DNA of 64,000 nt from Pseudooceanicola marinus (GTDB taxonomy: Bacteria > Pseudomonadota > Alphaproteobacteria > Rhodobacterales > Rhodobacteraceae): positions 34,082-98,081 of the forward strand of contig NZ_JAIVMC010000013.1 in NCBI RefSeq assembly GCF_020177265.1. The letters are read 5' to 3'. Positions 50,138 through 59,186 of this stretch are shown here, in pieces. Both the position numbers and the translations under genes were made by a program. The first letter of the stretch is position 1, and the number at the start of each line of letters is the position of its first letter. Under the pieces are notes generated by a model. It made no database searches. It saw only the letters and a list, made by a program, of their open reading frames with translations, and was not told the origin of the DNA.

Positions 50138-51067
50138 ATGGCTTACGACAACGCAACCGCCTACGAGACCATCGAACTCTTCGGGCTGACGGAGAAGGGC
50201 GCCGTCCTGCCGATCCCCGAAGACGACATCCTGAGGGACAGCATCACCCGCGAGACCTTCGAGGCGCTGCTCGGGCAGCTGCGCGGCACCGGGCTCGAGG
50301 GCGAGATCGAACCGCTCGCGCATGGGTTCGCCACGATCCTGCAGCGTCGCAAGGTCGCCCTCGGCAAGGAGCTTGACCGCACCGCCGACAAGATCGGAGC
50401 ACTCGCAAAATCGCACGACGGATCGGAGATTGCGGAGACTGCGCTGGAAGAGGCCCAGGTCCGCTTCCTGCAGCTGAGGGAAATCGTCGGAGCCGTCGAG
50501 ACGATGGCCGAGGCGGCGGCGGAATGCTACGAGGTCGAGACCGGCCATGCCTTCATCCCGGCCGCAGGCTCGCGGGCGAGCGTCCGGGCGCAGGAGACCG
50601 GGGCGGTCTTCGAGGCACAGCAGCTCCTGGAACAGCATGATCGCGAAACGGCTACGAAGTCGAAGGTCGAGGGGGTGCCCCTGATCGTCTCGGGTGCCAC
50701 CGACTGGACTGATATCGACGTCATCTTCAACACGCTCGACAAGGTTCGGGAGCGCATCCGGCAGAACCGCAATCAGGAGATCTTCCTCTGCCACAAGGGC
50801 GGCAAGCATGGTGCCGAGATGATCGCGGCACGGTGGGCGCGGGCGCGCGGCGTCGCGCAGGCGCGCTTCGATCCGCGCTGGTCCGCACATGGACGGGCGG
50901 CGCCGTTCAAATGCAACGATGAGATGCTCGACGACAAGTTCGCCGCGACGGGTGTTGTGCTCTTCGGCGGCAACGGGGTGGCGCTGAACCTCGGGCAGAA
51001 GGCCGAGGCGAAGGGTTTGACCGTGATGCGGGTCGCCGATCCTGCGAAGAAGGCATCGGATGAATGA
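50138..51067 (+). CDS. DUF2493 (SLOG-like) protein, full length
   Basis: A 309-residue soluble protein. The N-terminal half is helical with likely coiled-coil. The C-terminal DUF2493/SLOG domain has V-S-G-A-T-D-W near residue 190, C-H-K-G-G-K-H-G-A-E near 225 and F-G-G-N-G-V near 280. SLOG domains bind nucleotides or nucleotide-derived signals in several stress and defence systems. GGAGATAG precedes the ATG. It resembles the shortened protein at 16616-17386. Confidence 0.8.
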   Translation: MAYDNATAYETIELFGLTEKGAVLPIPEDDILRDSITRETFEALLGQLRGTGLEGEIEPLAHGFATILQRRKVALGKELDRTADKIGALAKSHDGSEIAETALEEAQVRFLQLREIVGAVETMAEAAAECYEVETGHAFIPAAGSRASVRAQETGAVFEAQQLLEQHDRETATKSKVEGVPLIVSGATDWTDIDVIFNTLDKVRERIRQNRNQEIFLCHKGGKHGAEMIAARWARARGVAQARFDPRWSAHGRAAPFKCNDEMLDDKFAATGVVLFGGNGVALNLGQKAEAKGLTVMRVADPAKKASDE

Positions 51068-51336
51068 CCGAGAGAGGGTCGCCTTCGGGCGGCCCTTCCT
51101 TCCGGCCCTTTCGCGTTGCCTGCCAGCCGTTGGAAGAGATGGGCTGAGGATGATTTTCCCTGACCGGCGAGAGGGCGTTCCGGCTCGGCTTCGGTGGGGT
51201 CATTTCGTTTGAGGCGGCCCTTTGGTGTCCTGCCGCGTCAGGGCCCGAGGCCCTGTCCCGGCAGGACTGGCGCTGTCCGCGCGGGAGCCGCTGCCGCGGC
51301 GAAATGGCCCCGGGAGGGGCCATTCCAATCCGTGAG

Positions 51337-51636
51337 CTAATGGCTCGTGGGCATCGGAACGATCAGCACATCCTCATCCGGGCACATCTGGCTGTGATAT
51401 TGGATCATGGCATCGGCCGAGCGGAAATGTTTGTGCTCACCGGACGACGTCGTGAACACCGGCTCTTCCGTCTCGTCGGGGAAGACGCCCATGACGACCC
51501 AGACGGTTTTGCCGTTCGCAGGGTCCTTATGGGGTTCGTAGCGCAGGCGGCCCCCGCGTTTGATGAACTGGCGCACCCTGTTGCCGAGTAGCAGGGCGCG
51601 CTTCGGTTGTCGGACAGCCTCGCTCGATTTGTCCAT
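51337..51636 (-). CDS. Hypothetical 99-residue protein
   Basis: A small soluble protein with V-W-V-V-M-G-V-F-P-D-E-T and E-H-K-H-F-R-S-A-D-A-M-I-Q-Y-H; it reads like a real domain rather than random translation, but I cannot name it. It stands alone in a non-coding area, with AGGAGG directly before the start (reverse of 51642-51650). Confidence 0.55.
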   Translation of the reverse strand: MDKSSEAVRQPKRALLLGNRVRQFIKRGGRLRYEPHKDPANGKTVWVVMGVFPDETEEPVFTTSSGEHKHFRSADAMIQYHSQMCPDEDVLIVPMPTSH

Positions 51637-52650
51637 TTATACCTCCTTCTTGGTTCGTCTGTGTCGTGCCACAGGTTGGGTGCCCGGCGGCGCAACGGGT
51701 CGTGGCGGCTCGCCGCTCGGGAAGAAGCGGTTGGCTGAGAACGTCATGCTGGCTCTCGGTCAGGAGCCCATGACGCCGGTCTTCGCGGCCTCACTGAGGC
51801 AGTCGCGAAAAGCGGTCATCCTGGGCATTCACCACCAATAACCAAGCCCGGAATTGCTACTTTGAAACAGTCTGAGGTTGAACCTCGCTGTTCCATCGTT
51901 GCGCGGAAAGACGCCAATCAACGTCAGGGCAAGCCACTGAAAGTCGATATGTTTTTGAATGTGTCTCAGCTCTGGAAAAGGCTGAAGATCAGCTTCTGCG
52001 CGTATTCCTCGTTTGGAGGGCGCGCTGCGACTGCAATTCAGCTCTAAATCTCCGCCGGGTCGATGTGCGACGGATGGATGGGGGCGAGCGGTTTTCCAGC
52101 CTGGAACGGAGCGACTTTGGGAGCGGAGTTTCAGGCCGGAGCAGGCCCCGAACGAGACCCCAAGTATCGAGAGAGGGGCCTGTGGGAAACCGCGGCGGGA
52201 CGTTGGGTCTGGGCGAATCCCGCGCAGGCGCGGGACCGCGTGCCAAGGTTCCGGCCGGCGGTGCCGACCTCCACCCCGAGCCGGACACCCCCGCGCTCCC
52301 TTCGGCCAAGAGCACTGCGGTCAGTCTCTCCGAGCCAGCCCTCAGCACGGTCGAATGGTCGTTCTGAGGCCTCCGTCTCGGCCAAAGGTCTGGCCCACAT
52401 TTCGCGGTCGGTTCGGGGTCGCAAGGCCACGCAGGAAGGAACGCGCAGGTTCGGGCATCCGTCAGTGTGCGAAAGCACCTTCGCGGTGTGGCGATTTGAT
52501 TGGGAGAGCGTGCGCCGGCCCCGTCCCGGTGCAAGGGCAGGCCCTTCTTCACTGCGCTGCGCTTCGTTGCGACCGCAGGCGGTGCACCCGTCCGCTCTGG
52601 GCCGTCGCGGTGATCTCCCGAAATCATCCATCACCGAAAGGAGCACCACA
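51637..52650. other. 1-kb GC-rich intergenic region
   Basis: No gene is accepted here. Three long overlapping frames on both strands (over 200 codons) have low-complexity Arg/Pro/Ala-rich translations and no motif or ribosome site. The region lies before a small gene with a good ribosome site at 52651. It may include regulatory or replication sites I cannot define. Confidence 0.4.
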
Positions 52651-52803
52651 ATGAACAAGATCATCGCCCGTTTGCGCTCAATCCTGCGAAGCCTCACCAC
52701 CAAAGCGAACCTCAAGATCTCGGTTGCGCTCAGCGTCCCCGGTTTCCTCAAGGTCGAGGTCAGCTACTCCCGCAACCTGGATCGGCCTCCGGAGGAGGGC
52801 TGA
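52651..52803 (+). CDS. 50-residue peptide, unknown function
   Basis: A short gene with a clear ribosome site (GAAAGGAGCACC) before the ATG. It encodes a basic amphipathic N terminus (I-I-A-R-L-R-S-I-L-R-S-L) and a mixed-charge tail. The ribosome site and location downstream of a long untranslated region make it plausible. No family recognised. Confidence 0.45.
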   Translation: MNKIIARLRSILRSLTTKANLKISVALSVPGFLKVEVSYSRNLDRPPEEG

Positions 52804-52852
52804 TGGCGGCCGCCGGCCTCGGCTAGCTGAACTTCCCGTAAAGATCAGAAGA

Positions 52853-52875
52853 GACCCGCGCAGTTTGCGCGGGTC
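52853..52875. terminator. Hairpin after the 50-residue gene
   Basis: GACCCGCGC pairs with GCGCGGGTC around a short loop. No strong T-tract follows, so termination would be weak on the plus strand. It lies 50 bp after the small gene. Confidence 0.5.
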
Positions 52876-53234
52876 ACATGTGTTCAGAGGTCAGGACAGG
52901 GGATCGACGGGCTTGCGCCCGCTCACCCCCGCCCTGGCAGTTTTCTTTGGTCTGGTCCGCCCAACAGACCTGCCCCGGAAAGTCAAAAGACAAGCGCCGC
53001 GCAGGCGCGTCGTCTCCGACGAGGACCGTGTCCTCGGCCTCCGGCCTGCGGGCCGCACCATCCTCGTCTCCGATCCTTTGACTGTCCGGTTCAGGCCCGT
53101 GGGTCGGGCTTCGCCCTCTCCCACTCTGTTCCGCCGAAAACATGCGTTTTCGGTCGGATCAGGTGGCCGAGGCGCAGCCCATCGGCGGAAGGAGGGCACC
53201 AAGCCTCCCCGTCCCACCAGTCAGGAGGCCACAA
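52876..53234. other. Leader region of the ArdC-like gene
   Basis: A 359-base GC-rich stretch without a gene. It ends with GGAGGCCACAA before the ArdC-like start. I see no clear promoter. Confidence 0.4.
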
Positions 53235-54116
53235 ATGGCTAAATCGGATTTCGACATCTACCAGCACGTCACCAACCAGATCATCGAGGCGATGGAGGCG
53301 GGCGTTTCGCCGTGGCGCAAGCCGTGGACCGGCGGCGAGCAGGGCGGCACATTCCCGCTGCGGGCAAATGGCGAACCCTATCGGGGGATCAATGTGCTGA
53401 TGCTCTGGCTTGCCGCCCATGCCAACGGGTTTGCTTCGGCGCATTGGTTCACCTTCAAGCAGGCCAAGGACCTTGGCGCGCATGTGCGCAAGGGGCAGAA
53501 GTCCTCGACGGTGGTGAAATACGGGACCGTCGAGCGTGAGAATAATGACGGCGAGGCGGTCGCGATCCCCTATGCGCGCGCCTATCGCGTCTTCAACGCG
53601 GACCAGATTGAAGGCTTGCCCGAGCAGTTCTACACCCGTCCGGAGGTGCAGGAGGATCTTGGCACCCGTCCCCTGCCGGAAGTTGATGCTTTCTTCCAAG
53701 CGGTCGGGGCGAATGTCACGCATGGCGGTGTAAGGGCGTGCTATATCCCGGCGGAGGATCGGATCCAGATGCCGCCCGTGTCCGCGTTCATCTCGGCGCA
53801 GCACTACACGGCAACGCTCTGCCACGAGGTCACGCATTGGACAGGGCATCGGTCGCGGCTGGATCGCTTCAAGGTCGGTAGCACCAAGGCCGACTATGCC
53901 CGCGAAGAGCTGATTGCCGAAATTGGCAGCTGCTTCCTTGGCGCGCGCATCGGCGTCGAGCCGACCATCGATGAAGCCGCATCTTACCTCGATAGCTGGC
54001 TCGGGGTGCTGAAAGAGGACAAGCGGGCAATCTTCAAGGCCGCGAGCGCCGCGCAGAAGGCCGCAGACTTTGTTCTGGAGGCCGCCGCCGTCGGCGGGGC
54101 TTTACGCGCCGCCTGA
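53235..54116 (+). CDS. ArdC-like antirestriction protein (ssDNA-binding zincin)
   Basis: A 293-residue protein of the ArdC/polyvalent type. The N-terminal domain (D-I-Y-Q-H-V-T-N-Q-I-I-E, then P-W-R-K-P-W, residues 8-35) binds single-stranded DNA; the C-terminal metallopeptidase-like domain has C-H-E-V-T-H-W-T-G-H near residue 196 with a downstream E-L-I-A-E-I-G for the third ligand. ArdC proteins protect entering plasmid DNA from restriction during conjugation. GGAGG lies 9 bp upstream. Followed by a strong hairpin. Confidence 0.9.
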   Translation: MAKSDFDIYQHVTNQIIEAMEAGVSPWRKPWTGGEQGGTFPLRANGEPYRGINVLMLWLAAHANGFASAHWFTFKQAKDLGAHVRKGQKSSTVVKYGTVERENNDGEAVAIPYARAYRVFNADQIEGLPEQFYTRPEVQEDLGTRPLPEVDAFFQAVGANVTHGGVRACYIPAEDRIQMPPVSAFISAQHYTATLCHEVTHWTGHRSRLDRFKVGSTKADYAREELIAEIGSCFLGARIGVEPTIDEAASYLDSWLGVLKEDKRAIFKAASAAQKAADFVLEAAAVGGALRAA

Positions 54117-54138
54117 GCAGATCGGCAAGACTTCGCAA

Positions 54139-54160
54139 GGGGCCCGCATTCGCGGGCCCC
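54139..54160 (+). terminator. Hairpin after ArdC-like gene
   Basis: GGGGCCCGC and GCGGGCCCC form a 9-bp stem with a 4-base loop, then ACCTGTTTG. It probably ends the ArdC transcript. Confidence 0.6.
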
Positions 54161-54351
54161 ACCTGTTTGAAGTCCATACACATGTATGACTCTATGGACG
54201 CCACTACAGGCACGCGGCCTGGCCCCAGGAAAAATTTGCCGCGCCGAGACAGACGTCTCGCCGCGGCGACCCAGGGCCGAGGTCAGTCGCCCTGCATCAG
54301 GGTGCCGCGCATATGTCAGCCGAAATCCGACTGCGTTTTGCGGAGAGATCG

Positions 54352-54540
54352 ATGCGCAATCCAACACGCATGTTTTCCATGAATATGCCCGTTGACGTGC
54401 ATCGCGCCCTGAAGCGCGAGGCCTTCGAGCGGGAAACGACGATGGGCGAGATCGTCCTAGAGGCGCTTGAGCTTTGGGGCTTGCGCCAGAAGACTGACGA
54501 GGAAGGAGCAGACCGTGAAGACGATCGTCATCGCGAATAA
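54352..54540 (+). CDS. Ribbon-helix-helix protein upstream of parA
   Basis: A 62-residue protein with a RHH pattern: strand M-F-S-M-N-M-P, helix D-V-H-R-A-L-K-R-E-A, helix T-M-G-E-I-V-L-E-A-L-E-L-W-G-L, and an acidic tail. It overlaps parA by 26 bp. A small RHH protein before parA commonly acts as a partition or operon regulator. In-frame starts at 54313 and 54370 are alternatives. Confidence 0.7.
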   Translation: MRNPTRMFSMNMPVDVHRALKREAFERETTMGEIVLEALELWGLRQKTDEEGADREDDRHRE

Positions 54541-55255
54541 CAAAGGCGGCGTCGGCAAAACGACCGTAGCGAGCCAGATTGCCTTTTACCTTGGTCGCGC
54601 AGGCTATTCGGTGATCGCCGTTGATCTGGACGGGCAACGCAACCTCACCAGCGCCCTGGGCGGCACGCGGGTCGTCGGAAACGCATTACAGATGCTGGAG
54701 GGTGGCGAAGCACCGAGTTTTTCCGTCGACCCCGGCGAGGTCGTCCTGATCGAAGGGGACCGCGACGTGCCTGTCAGCTCGGACGATGCGGTGCTGCAAA
54801 GCACCGTTGCGGCGCTGGACGGCTTGGACGGCGCGGACTTCTGCATCGTGGATACGCCGCCGACATTCTCGGCGCTGGTCTACGGCGCGCTTCTGACGGC
54901 GGATTTCATGTTGTCGCCCATCGAGTTGAAACGGTTCTCGCTGGATGGCGTCGAGGGCGTTCTGAAAGCCTTCGTGCAGGTGCAGGAGATCAACGAGGGC
55001 ATCCAGTTCCTGGGCCTGCTGCCGTCGCGCTTCGACGCCGTAAAGAAGAGCGAGCGCGAGACGCTGCTGGCCGTTGCGGAGTCTTATTCCAACCTTCTGG
55101 TGCCGCACGCCATCCGGAACCGGGTCGGGTACGAAGCGGCAGAAGCGGAAGGGATCCCGGTGTTCGAGGTGCCGACCGCCAGCGGCAAGGAGGCCGCCGC
55201 CGAGTTCGGCGCCTTCTTTGACTGGTTCATCGAGGCTATCGAGAAGGAGGATTGA
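54515..55255 (+). CDS. parA: ParA-family partition ATPase (second system)
   Basis: A 246-residue short ParA (type Ib-like) without an N-terminal winged helix. GTG start at 54515 with GGAAGGAG upstream gives V-K-T-I-V-I-A-N-N-K-G-G-V-G-K-T-T, placing the deviant Walker A at residues 10-17. D-L-D-G-Q-R-N and V-D-T-P-P-T follow. It differs from RepA at 18116 in size and type, so it belongs to a separate partition system. Four bases before parB. Confidence 0.92.
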   Translation: MKTIVIANNKGGVGKTTVASQIAFYLGRAGYSVIAVDLDGQRNLTSALGGTRVVGNALQMLEGGEAPSFSVDPGEVVLIEGDRDVPVSSDDAVLQSTVAALDGLDGADFCIVDTPPTFSALVYGALLTADFMLSPIELKRFSLDGVEGVLKAFVQVQEINEGIQFLGLLPSRFDAVKKSERETLLAVAESYSNLLVPHAIRNRVGYEAAEAEGIPVFEVPTASGKEAAAEFGAFFDWFIEAIEKED

Positions 55256-55258
55256 GCC

Positions 55259-56299
55259 ATGGCCGAGAAGAAATTTGGCAGCACGATGCAGACGCTCGAC
55301 CGTCTCAAGAAGAGCGGCGATCTCGCGGCCCTGACGCGGAAGAACAAACCGGCGCAGGCCGGGCAGCGTGACATCCCGCTCGACGCCATCGTACCTGACC
55401 CTGAGCAGCCCCGTCGGCATTTCGACAAGGATCAGCTGGCCTCGCTGGCGGAGAGCATCCGGACCCAGGGGGTGCTTCAGGCGATCACGGTGCAGCCGGC
55501 CGACGCCGCCGGGAAGCACGTGTTGATCATGGGTGAGCGGCGTTTTCAGGCTGCGAAGCTGGCCGGGCTGACCAGGATCCCCGCCGTTGTTCGCGAGATG
55601 ACGGACGCGCTGCGCATGGCGCAGCTGACCGAGAACGTGCAGCGGGCCGACCTGACGACTTTGGAGGTCGCGGAGGCCGTTGCCGCGATGCGGGCAGCGG
55701 GCCAGTCGCGCAGCGCGATTGCCGAGGCGCTTGGCTGGAACGAAGGTGAGGTGTCGCGCTTCGCCGCCTTGGCCAAGATGCCGGATGCGTTGCGAGATGT
55801 AGCCGCCCGGAACGCTCCGATCCGCGCCCTGTCGGACTTGAACACGCTCTGGAAGAAGGACGAAGCCGCCGTTCGGCAGTTTCTCAGTGAAACCGAGGCG
55901 GGGGATATTTCTCGCGTGACCGTCGAGCGTCTGCGGGGAGAGATCGAAGCCAAACAGGCCGCGCACGACATGAGTGCGACCGCACCGCCTGAACCCTTCG
56001 GACCTCAAGTGGAAGCCCCGAGAGGTACCTCTGATGCGAGCGCCGAGAGGAGGGACGCGGAAGGGCAGGGAAGCGAGCCAGGTGAAGCGACTGCGGCAGC
56101 TTCTCAGACCGCGCCCCGGCCTCGCGACGTTAGCGCCTCGCCCGCCCTTTTGGTCCGTCACGCGGGACAGGTTGGCAGGGCCTTGCTCGATCAGCCTGCC
56201 TCGAACACCAAGTCTGTCCTGATCCGTTTCGAGGGGGAGGGGCGGCTGGCGGAGGTGCCGCTGGCCGAGGTCGAGTTAGTGGAACTGCTCCGGAACTGA
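55259..56299 (+). CDS. parB: ParB-family partition protein (second system)
   Basis: A 346-residue ParB. The N-terminal domain shows P-D-P-E-Q-P-R-R-H-F, I-M-G-E-R-R-F-Q-A-A-K and L-T-E-N-V-Q-R-A-D-L, the box II CTP-binding motifs. A helix-turn-helix follows (R-S-A-I-A-E-A-L-G-W-N-E-G-E-V-S-R). Residues about 235-300 are low in complexity, then a short C-terminal dimerisation domain. The start ATG follows the parA stop by 3 bp. It partitions the replicon with ParA; its parS was not identified. Confidence 0.92.
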   Translation: MAEKKFGSTMQTLDRLKKSGDLAALTRKNKPAQAGQRDIPLDAIVPDPEQPRRHFDKDQLASLAESIRTQGVLQAITVQPADAAGKHVLIMGERRFQAAKLAGLTRIPAVVREMTDALRMAQLTENVQRADLTTLEVAEAVAAMRAAGQSRSAIAEALGWNEGEVSRFAALAKMPDALRDVAARNAPIRALSDLNTLWKKDEAAVRQFLSETEAGDISRVTVERLRGEIEAKQAAHDMSATAPPEPFGPQVEAPRGTSDASAERRDAEGQGSEPGEATAAASQTAPRPRDVSASPALLVRHAGQVGRALLDQPASNTKSVLIRFEGEGRLAEVPLAEVELVELLRN

Positions 56300-56311
56300 G
56301 GAGGAAAAGAG

Positions 56312-56599
56312 ATGGTGAAGATCGCGCTTTGGAACGCAATGCTGCTGATCCGCACGCCGGTTCAGGCGGCTCTCACGGTGCTGATGGTGCTGCACTTGGT
56401 CGCCGCGCTGGCCGGGGCCGTGATGATCTTTACCGGCTACGGCGTTGCTGCCGCCGATCAGATCCCGTTCGTCTATCGAGTCATCGCGCCGGTTTTGATG
56501 GCCGGCGTGTTCGTCGTCCTGAGCGCTTTGTCGTTCTATCTCGACAGCCTCGTCTTCCGTGTCACCCCGCGCAATCGACTGCTCTTCCTCTGGGGCTAG
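56312..56599 (+). CDS. Small membrane protein after parB
   Basis: A 95-residue protein with two hydrophobic segments (about residues 18-42 and 58-80). AGGAGG lies just before the ATG. It is 12 bp after parB and is probably co-transcribed. A terminator follows. No family known to me; conjugation entry-exclusion or regulation are only guesses. Confidence 0.6.
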   Translation: MVKIALWNAMLLIRTPVQAALTVLMVLHLVAALAGAVMIFTGYGVAAADQIPFVYRVIAPVLMAGVFVVLSALSFYLDSLVFRVTPRNRLLFLWG

Positions 56600-56626
56600 C
56601 CCTCGGAACGCGGGCCTGACGGATCG

Positions 56627-56656
56627 AAACGCACCGCCTCCGGACGGTGCGTTTTT
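56627..56656 (+). terminator. Intrinsic terminator of parAB operon
   Basis: AAACGCACCG pairs with CGGTGCGTTT around an 8-base loop and is followed by more T. A textbook rho-independent terminator 27 bp after the membrane-protein gene. Confidence 0.85.
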
Positions 56657-56754
56657 CTTTGCGACCAGCGTCGGATCACGGTCTTTCGATGTGGTCTGGG
56701 ACCGCATCTCGCGCCCGCGGCGGCATCTTGCCCAGCCTTGACGAAGAGCGCGGA

Positions 56755-56777
56755 AAACGTGGTCCCGGACCACGTTT
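56755..56777. repeat. Perfect inverted repeat in candidate oriT region
   Basis: AAACGTGGTCC-C-GGACCACGTTT, an 11-bp arm pair around one base, lies 67 bp upstream of mobC. oriT sites of mobilisable plasmids sit beside the mob genes and carry such repeats near the nick. No T-tract follows directly, so it is not a typical terminator. Confidence 0.6.
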
Positions 56778-56843
56778 GGGGCTAGGGTTGTGACTAATGC
56801 AGGATAGGCTAAGCGCCAGCAAGTAATGCACCTTTGAGTTAGA

Positions 56844-57398
56844 ATGCCGACAAAGAAAAAAGCCGCGATGACCTACCTGCCGCCCGAGCGCCATGCTCAG
56901 CTGGCGGCCTTGGCGGCATCAGAAGGGCAAACGGTGTCGGTCCTCTTGGGGCGCCTGATCGGTCTGGCGCTGGAGGGGAACGACGCCGTGCCGCCGCCCA
57001 GCCGTCCGACCTCCCGCGCGCGGCGGGAGGGAAAGGTGACGGTTCGTCTGGCTGCCGATGTGCGGCAGGAGCTCGAGGAAGAGGCGCGGTCCCAAGGCGT
57101 CACGGCATCCACCTGGGCTGCCGCTTTGTTGTCGGCGCGGATGCGCAATGCGCCGCAGATGGTGTCGGGCGAAAGACGTGGTGTCCGCGCCGCCTACCGC
57201 CAGCTTCGTGGCCTGGCCGTCAACGCTAACCAGATTGCCTATGCGCTGAACCGAGGTGTGCTCACGGGCGCGGGCGCAGATCTGACCAAGGCTGAGGTCG
57301 AGGGCCTGCGCCAAGACGTCGCCAAGTTGCGCATGGCGCTCAGCGTCTATGCAGAAGGCCGCTTCCAGTTCCAGTCCGGGGAAGATGATCAGCCATGA
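56844..57398 (+). CDS. mobC: MobC-like mobilisation accessory protein
   Basis: A 184-residue protein with an N-terminal RHH-like region (L-P-P-E-R-H-A-Q-L-A-A-L-A-A-S-E-G), a second similar unit (T-V-R-L-A-A-D-V-R-Q-E-L) and the MobC signature R-G-L-A-V-N-A-N-Q-I-A-Y-A-L-N-R. MobC opens oriT DNA for the relaxase. Its end overlaps the relaxase start by 4 bp (ATGA). Confidence 0.85.
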   Translation: MPTKKKAAMTYLPPERHAQLAALAASEGQTVSVLLGRLIGLALEGNDAVPPPSRPTSRARREGKVTVRLAADVRQELEEEARSQGVTASTWAAALLSARMRNAPQMVSGERRGVRAAYRQLRGLAVNANQIAYALNRGVLTGAGADLTKAEVEGLRQDVAKLRMALSVYAEGRFQFQSGEDDQP

Positions 57399-58576
57399 GT
57401 GATTTCAAATCGGAGCTGGGGTTCCAGGATTGCTGGGATTCAGAGGCCAACAGAAAGCTGAATAAGCCGGCTGCGGGATCCGTCGACAGTGGGGGCAGGA
57501 AGCGCAAGGCTGGGGCCCAGGATGCGGATCGTTCAACTGCGCAGGCACAGGCGATTTCGGCGGCTGATAAGGCGCGGTTGGCCCGTATCGTCAAAGGCGC
57601 GCCGGAGGTCATGGTGAAGGTGTCCAAGCCCGCCAAGAACGACAAGTCCGGCAATCCGATCAAGGTCAGCCGAGCATCAGAAGCGGTCAGGGCCTCGGAG
57701 CATCTCGCCTATATCAGCCGAAACGGCAAGATTGAGGTCGAGAATGATCGCGGGGAGGCCTTCAACGGCCGTACGCAGGTTGGCGCGATCTATCGCGAGT
57801 GGATAGAGAAACACGACGAGGATCGACGCGAAGGCTCTGCCACGGACCGGACGAGGATCACGACCAGCATCGTGTTCTCGATGCCCGGTACGGCGAATGC
57901 GGAAGCGGTGAAAGACGCGGTCAGGGCGCTGGCAAGGCAGGAGTTCCAAGGGCGGCATGACTACGCGATGGCCCTGCACACGGATACGCATCATCCCCAT
58001 GTGCACCTGACGCTTCGCACCGTGGGCGAGGACGGCGAGAAGCTGAATCTGCGGAAAGCTGATCTGCAACGCCTGCGGGACACGTTCGCCGAGAAGCTCC
58101 GGACCCGCGGGATCGAGGCGGAATCCACCCCGCGCCATGCCCGAGGCGTGACGCGCCGGGGAGAGGTCACGCCTGTCTACAAGATCAGGCAACGGGGCGG
58201 TAAGCCCTTGGCCGATGCCCGGAAGATGCGCCAAGTTCGGCGCGATCTCGAAGACAACGGTGGACGTCTGCCGCAGAAGGCATGGGATGACGCGTTGATC
58301 GCGCGGCGCAACAGGGTGATGGCAACGTATGACCAAGCCGCAACGATCTTGGCAGGATCAGCGGACCCGAACGACCGTGACCTGGCGCGGGAAACCAAAC
58401 GGTTCGCAGCGCGGCTGACCGAGACGACGACGCAACGTGCCGAGATGGCCCGTTCTCTAGCGGGGCAGGATGCAGCGCGTTCTGCGCCTCGCGAGCGCGG
58501 AAAACCGACCGATAGCGCAGAGCGTCAGCAGGACCTGTCAAAAGGAAGTCCTGACAGGGGTGGGCGTCAAAGATAG
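57395..58576 (+). CDS. Relaxase/mobilisation nuclease
   Basis: A 393-residue relaxase. The three-His metal motif H-T-D-T-H-H-P-H-V-H-L is near residue 195. A Tyr in L-A-Y-I-S-R near residue 108 is a candidate nucleophile. The C terminus is basic and Arg/Gln rich. It lacks a helicase or coupling domain, so the plasmid is mobilisable rather than self-transmissible from what is seen. Whether it is MOBP or MOBQ cannot be settled by eye. Partner MobC overlaps upstream. Confidence 0.88.
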   Translation: MSDFKSELGFQDCWDSEANRKLNKPAAGSVDSGGRKRKAGAQDADRSTAQAQAISAADKARLARIVKGAPEVMVKVSKPAKNDKSGNPIKVSRASEAVRASEHLAYISRNGKIEVENDRGEAFNGRTQVGAIYREWIEKHDEDRREGSATDRTRITTSIVFSMPGTANAEAVKDAVRALARQEFQGRHDYAMALHTDTHHPHVHLTLRTVGEDGEKLNLRKADLQRLRDTFAEKLRTRGIEAESTPRHARGVTRRGEVTPVYKIRQRGGKPLADARKMRQVRRDLEDNGGRLPQKAWDDALIARRNRVMATYDQAATILAGSADPNDRDLARETKRFAARLTETTTQRAEMARSLAGQDAARSAPRERGKPTDSAERQQDLSKGSPDRGGRQR

Positions 58577-58737
58577 AGGATGTTGCGGCATGCGAGGACT
58601 ACGAAGCACTTCGACGGCCTCGCAAATTTAAGAATCGGCCGTCCGGGCGATCTGCGGCGAACGGCAAATTTGAGCCCATGTTGGTGAAAAATCGCCCCTG
58701 ATTTAAGACCCTTTGGATATGTTTCACTTCCCGTATA

Positions 58738-58860
58738 GTGTGGAAGGAACTGGCAAGGATGGGGCCGGGGCAGAAGGTGCAGCCAGCGCTGTTTTGCGAG
58801 TTCTCACTCGAGGATCGTACACCACAGAGCCACCTGCTTCGCTCCATCGATCAGCCCTGA
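58738..58860 (+). pseudogene. Transposase N-terminal fragment (IS1182-like)
   Basis: One frame reads A-L-F-C-E-F-S-L-E-D-R-T-P-Q-S-H-L-L-R-S-I-D-Q and then ends in unrelated sequence and a stop. This is the start of an IS1182-type transposase. The rest of the element is missing. It marks a junction between the mob region and the copper island. Confidence 0.7.
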
Positions 58861-59127
58861 CGGGAAGGGCACTCGCGCCCTTTCCAAGTGGCCTGTTTCT
58901 GCACAAGCGAACGGGTTTTCTTCCACGGAAGCGGCCATAAGCGGCTTGATGGACGGCTATGCGGGCACCACCAGAAGTTCTGGAGGGCTGGTACGGCCAC
59001 CACTCTGGCATCAGCTACTACCACCTTGCGCAAGCAAGGATCGACATGACCGCAGAAATCGCCGCATATTGAATATGCGCTCCAGTCCAGGGTCAAGAGT
59101 TGGCGAAAGCTCCTGGATTCATCAGTG
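58861..59127. other. Decayed sequence after IS fragment
   Basis: No gene is visible. It separates the transposase fragment from the FNR-type site and may be further IS debris; I recognise none of it. Confidence 0.4.
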
Positions 59128-59141
59128 TTGATTTAGATCAA
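59128..59141. promoter_or_regulatory. FNR/FnrL-type binding site
   Basis: TTGATTTAGATCAA is a perfect match to the TTGAT-N4-ATCAA box of FNR-family regulators (FnrL, NnrR, Dnr in Rhodobacterales). It is 45 bp before the start of the small secreted protein gene, a position for activation under low oxygen or NO. Confidence 0.7.
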
Positions 59142-59186
59142 GGAAAGAAGGCGATGGTCGGGTAGCTTAGACCAAAGGAGTTCCCC

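Noticed and set aside
52013..52751. Three overlapping frames of over 200 codons on both strands
   Set aside because: No ribosome sites, low-complexity composition and mutual overlap; the only supported gene is the 50-residue one at 52651.
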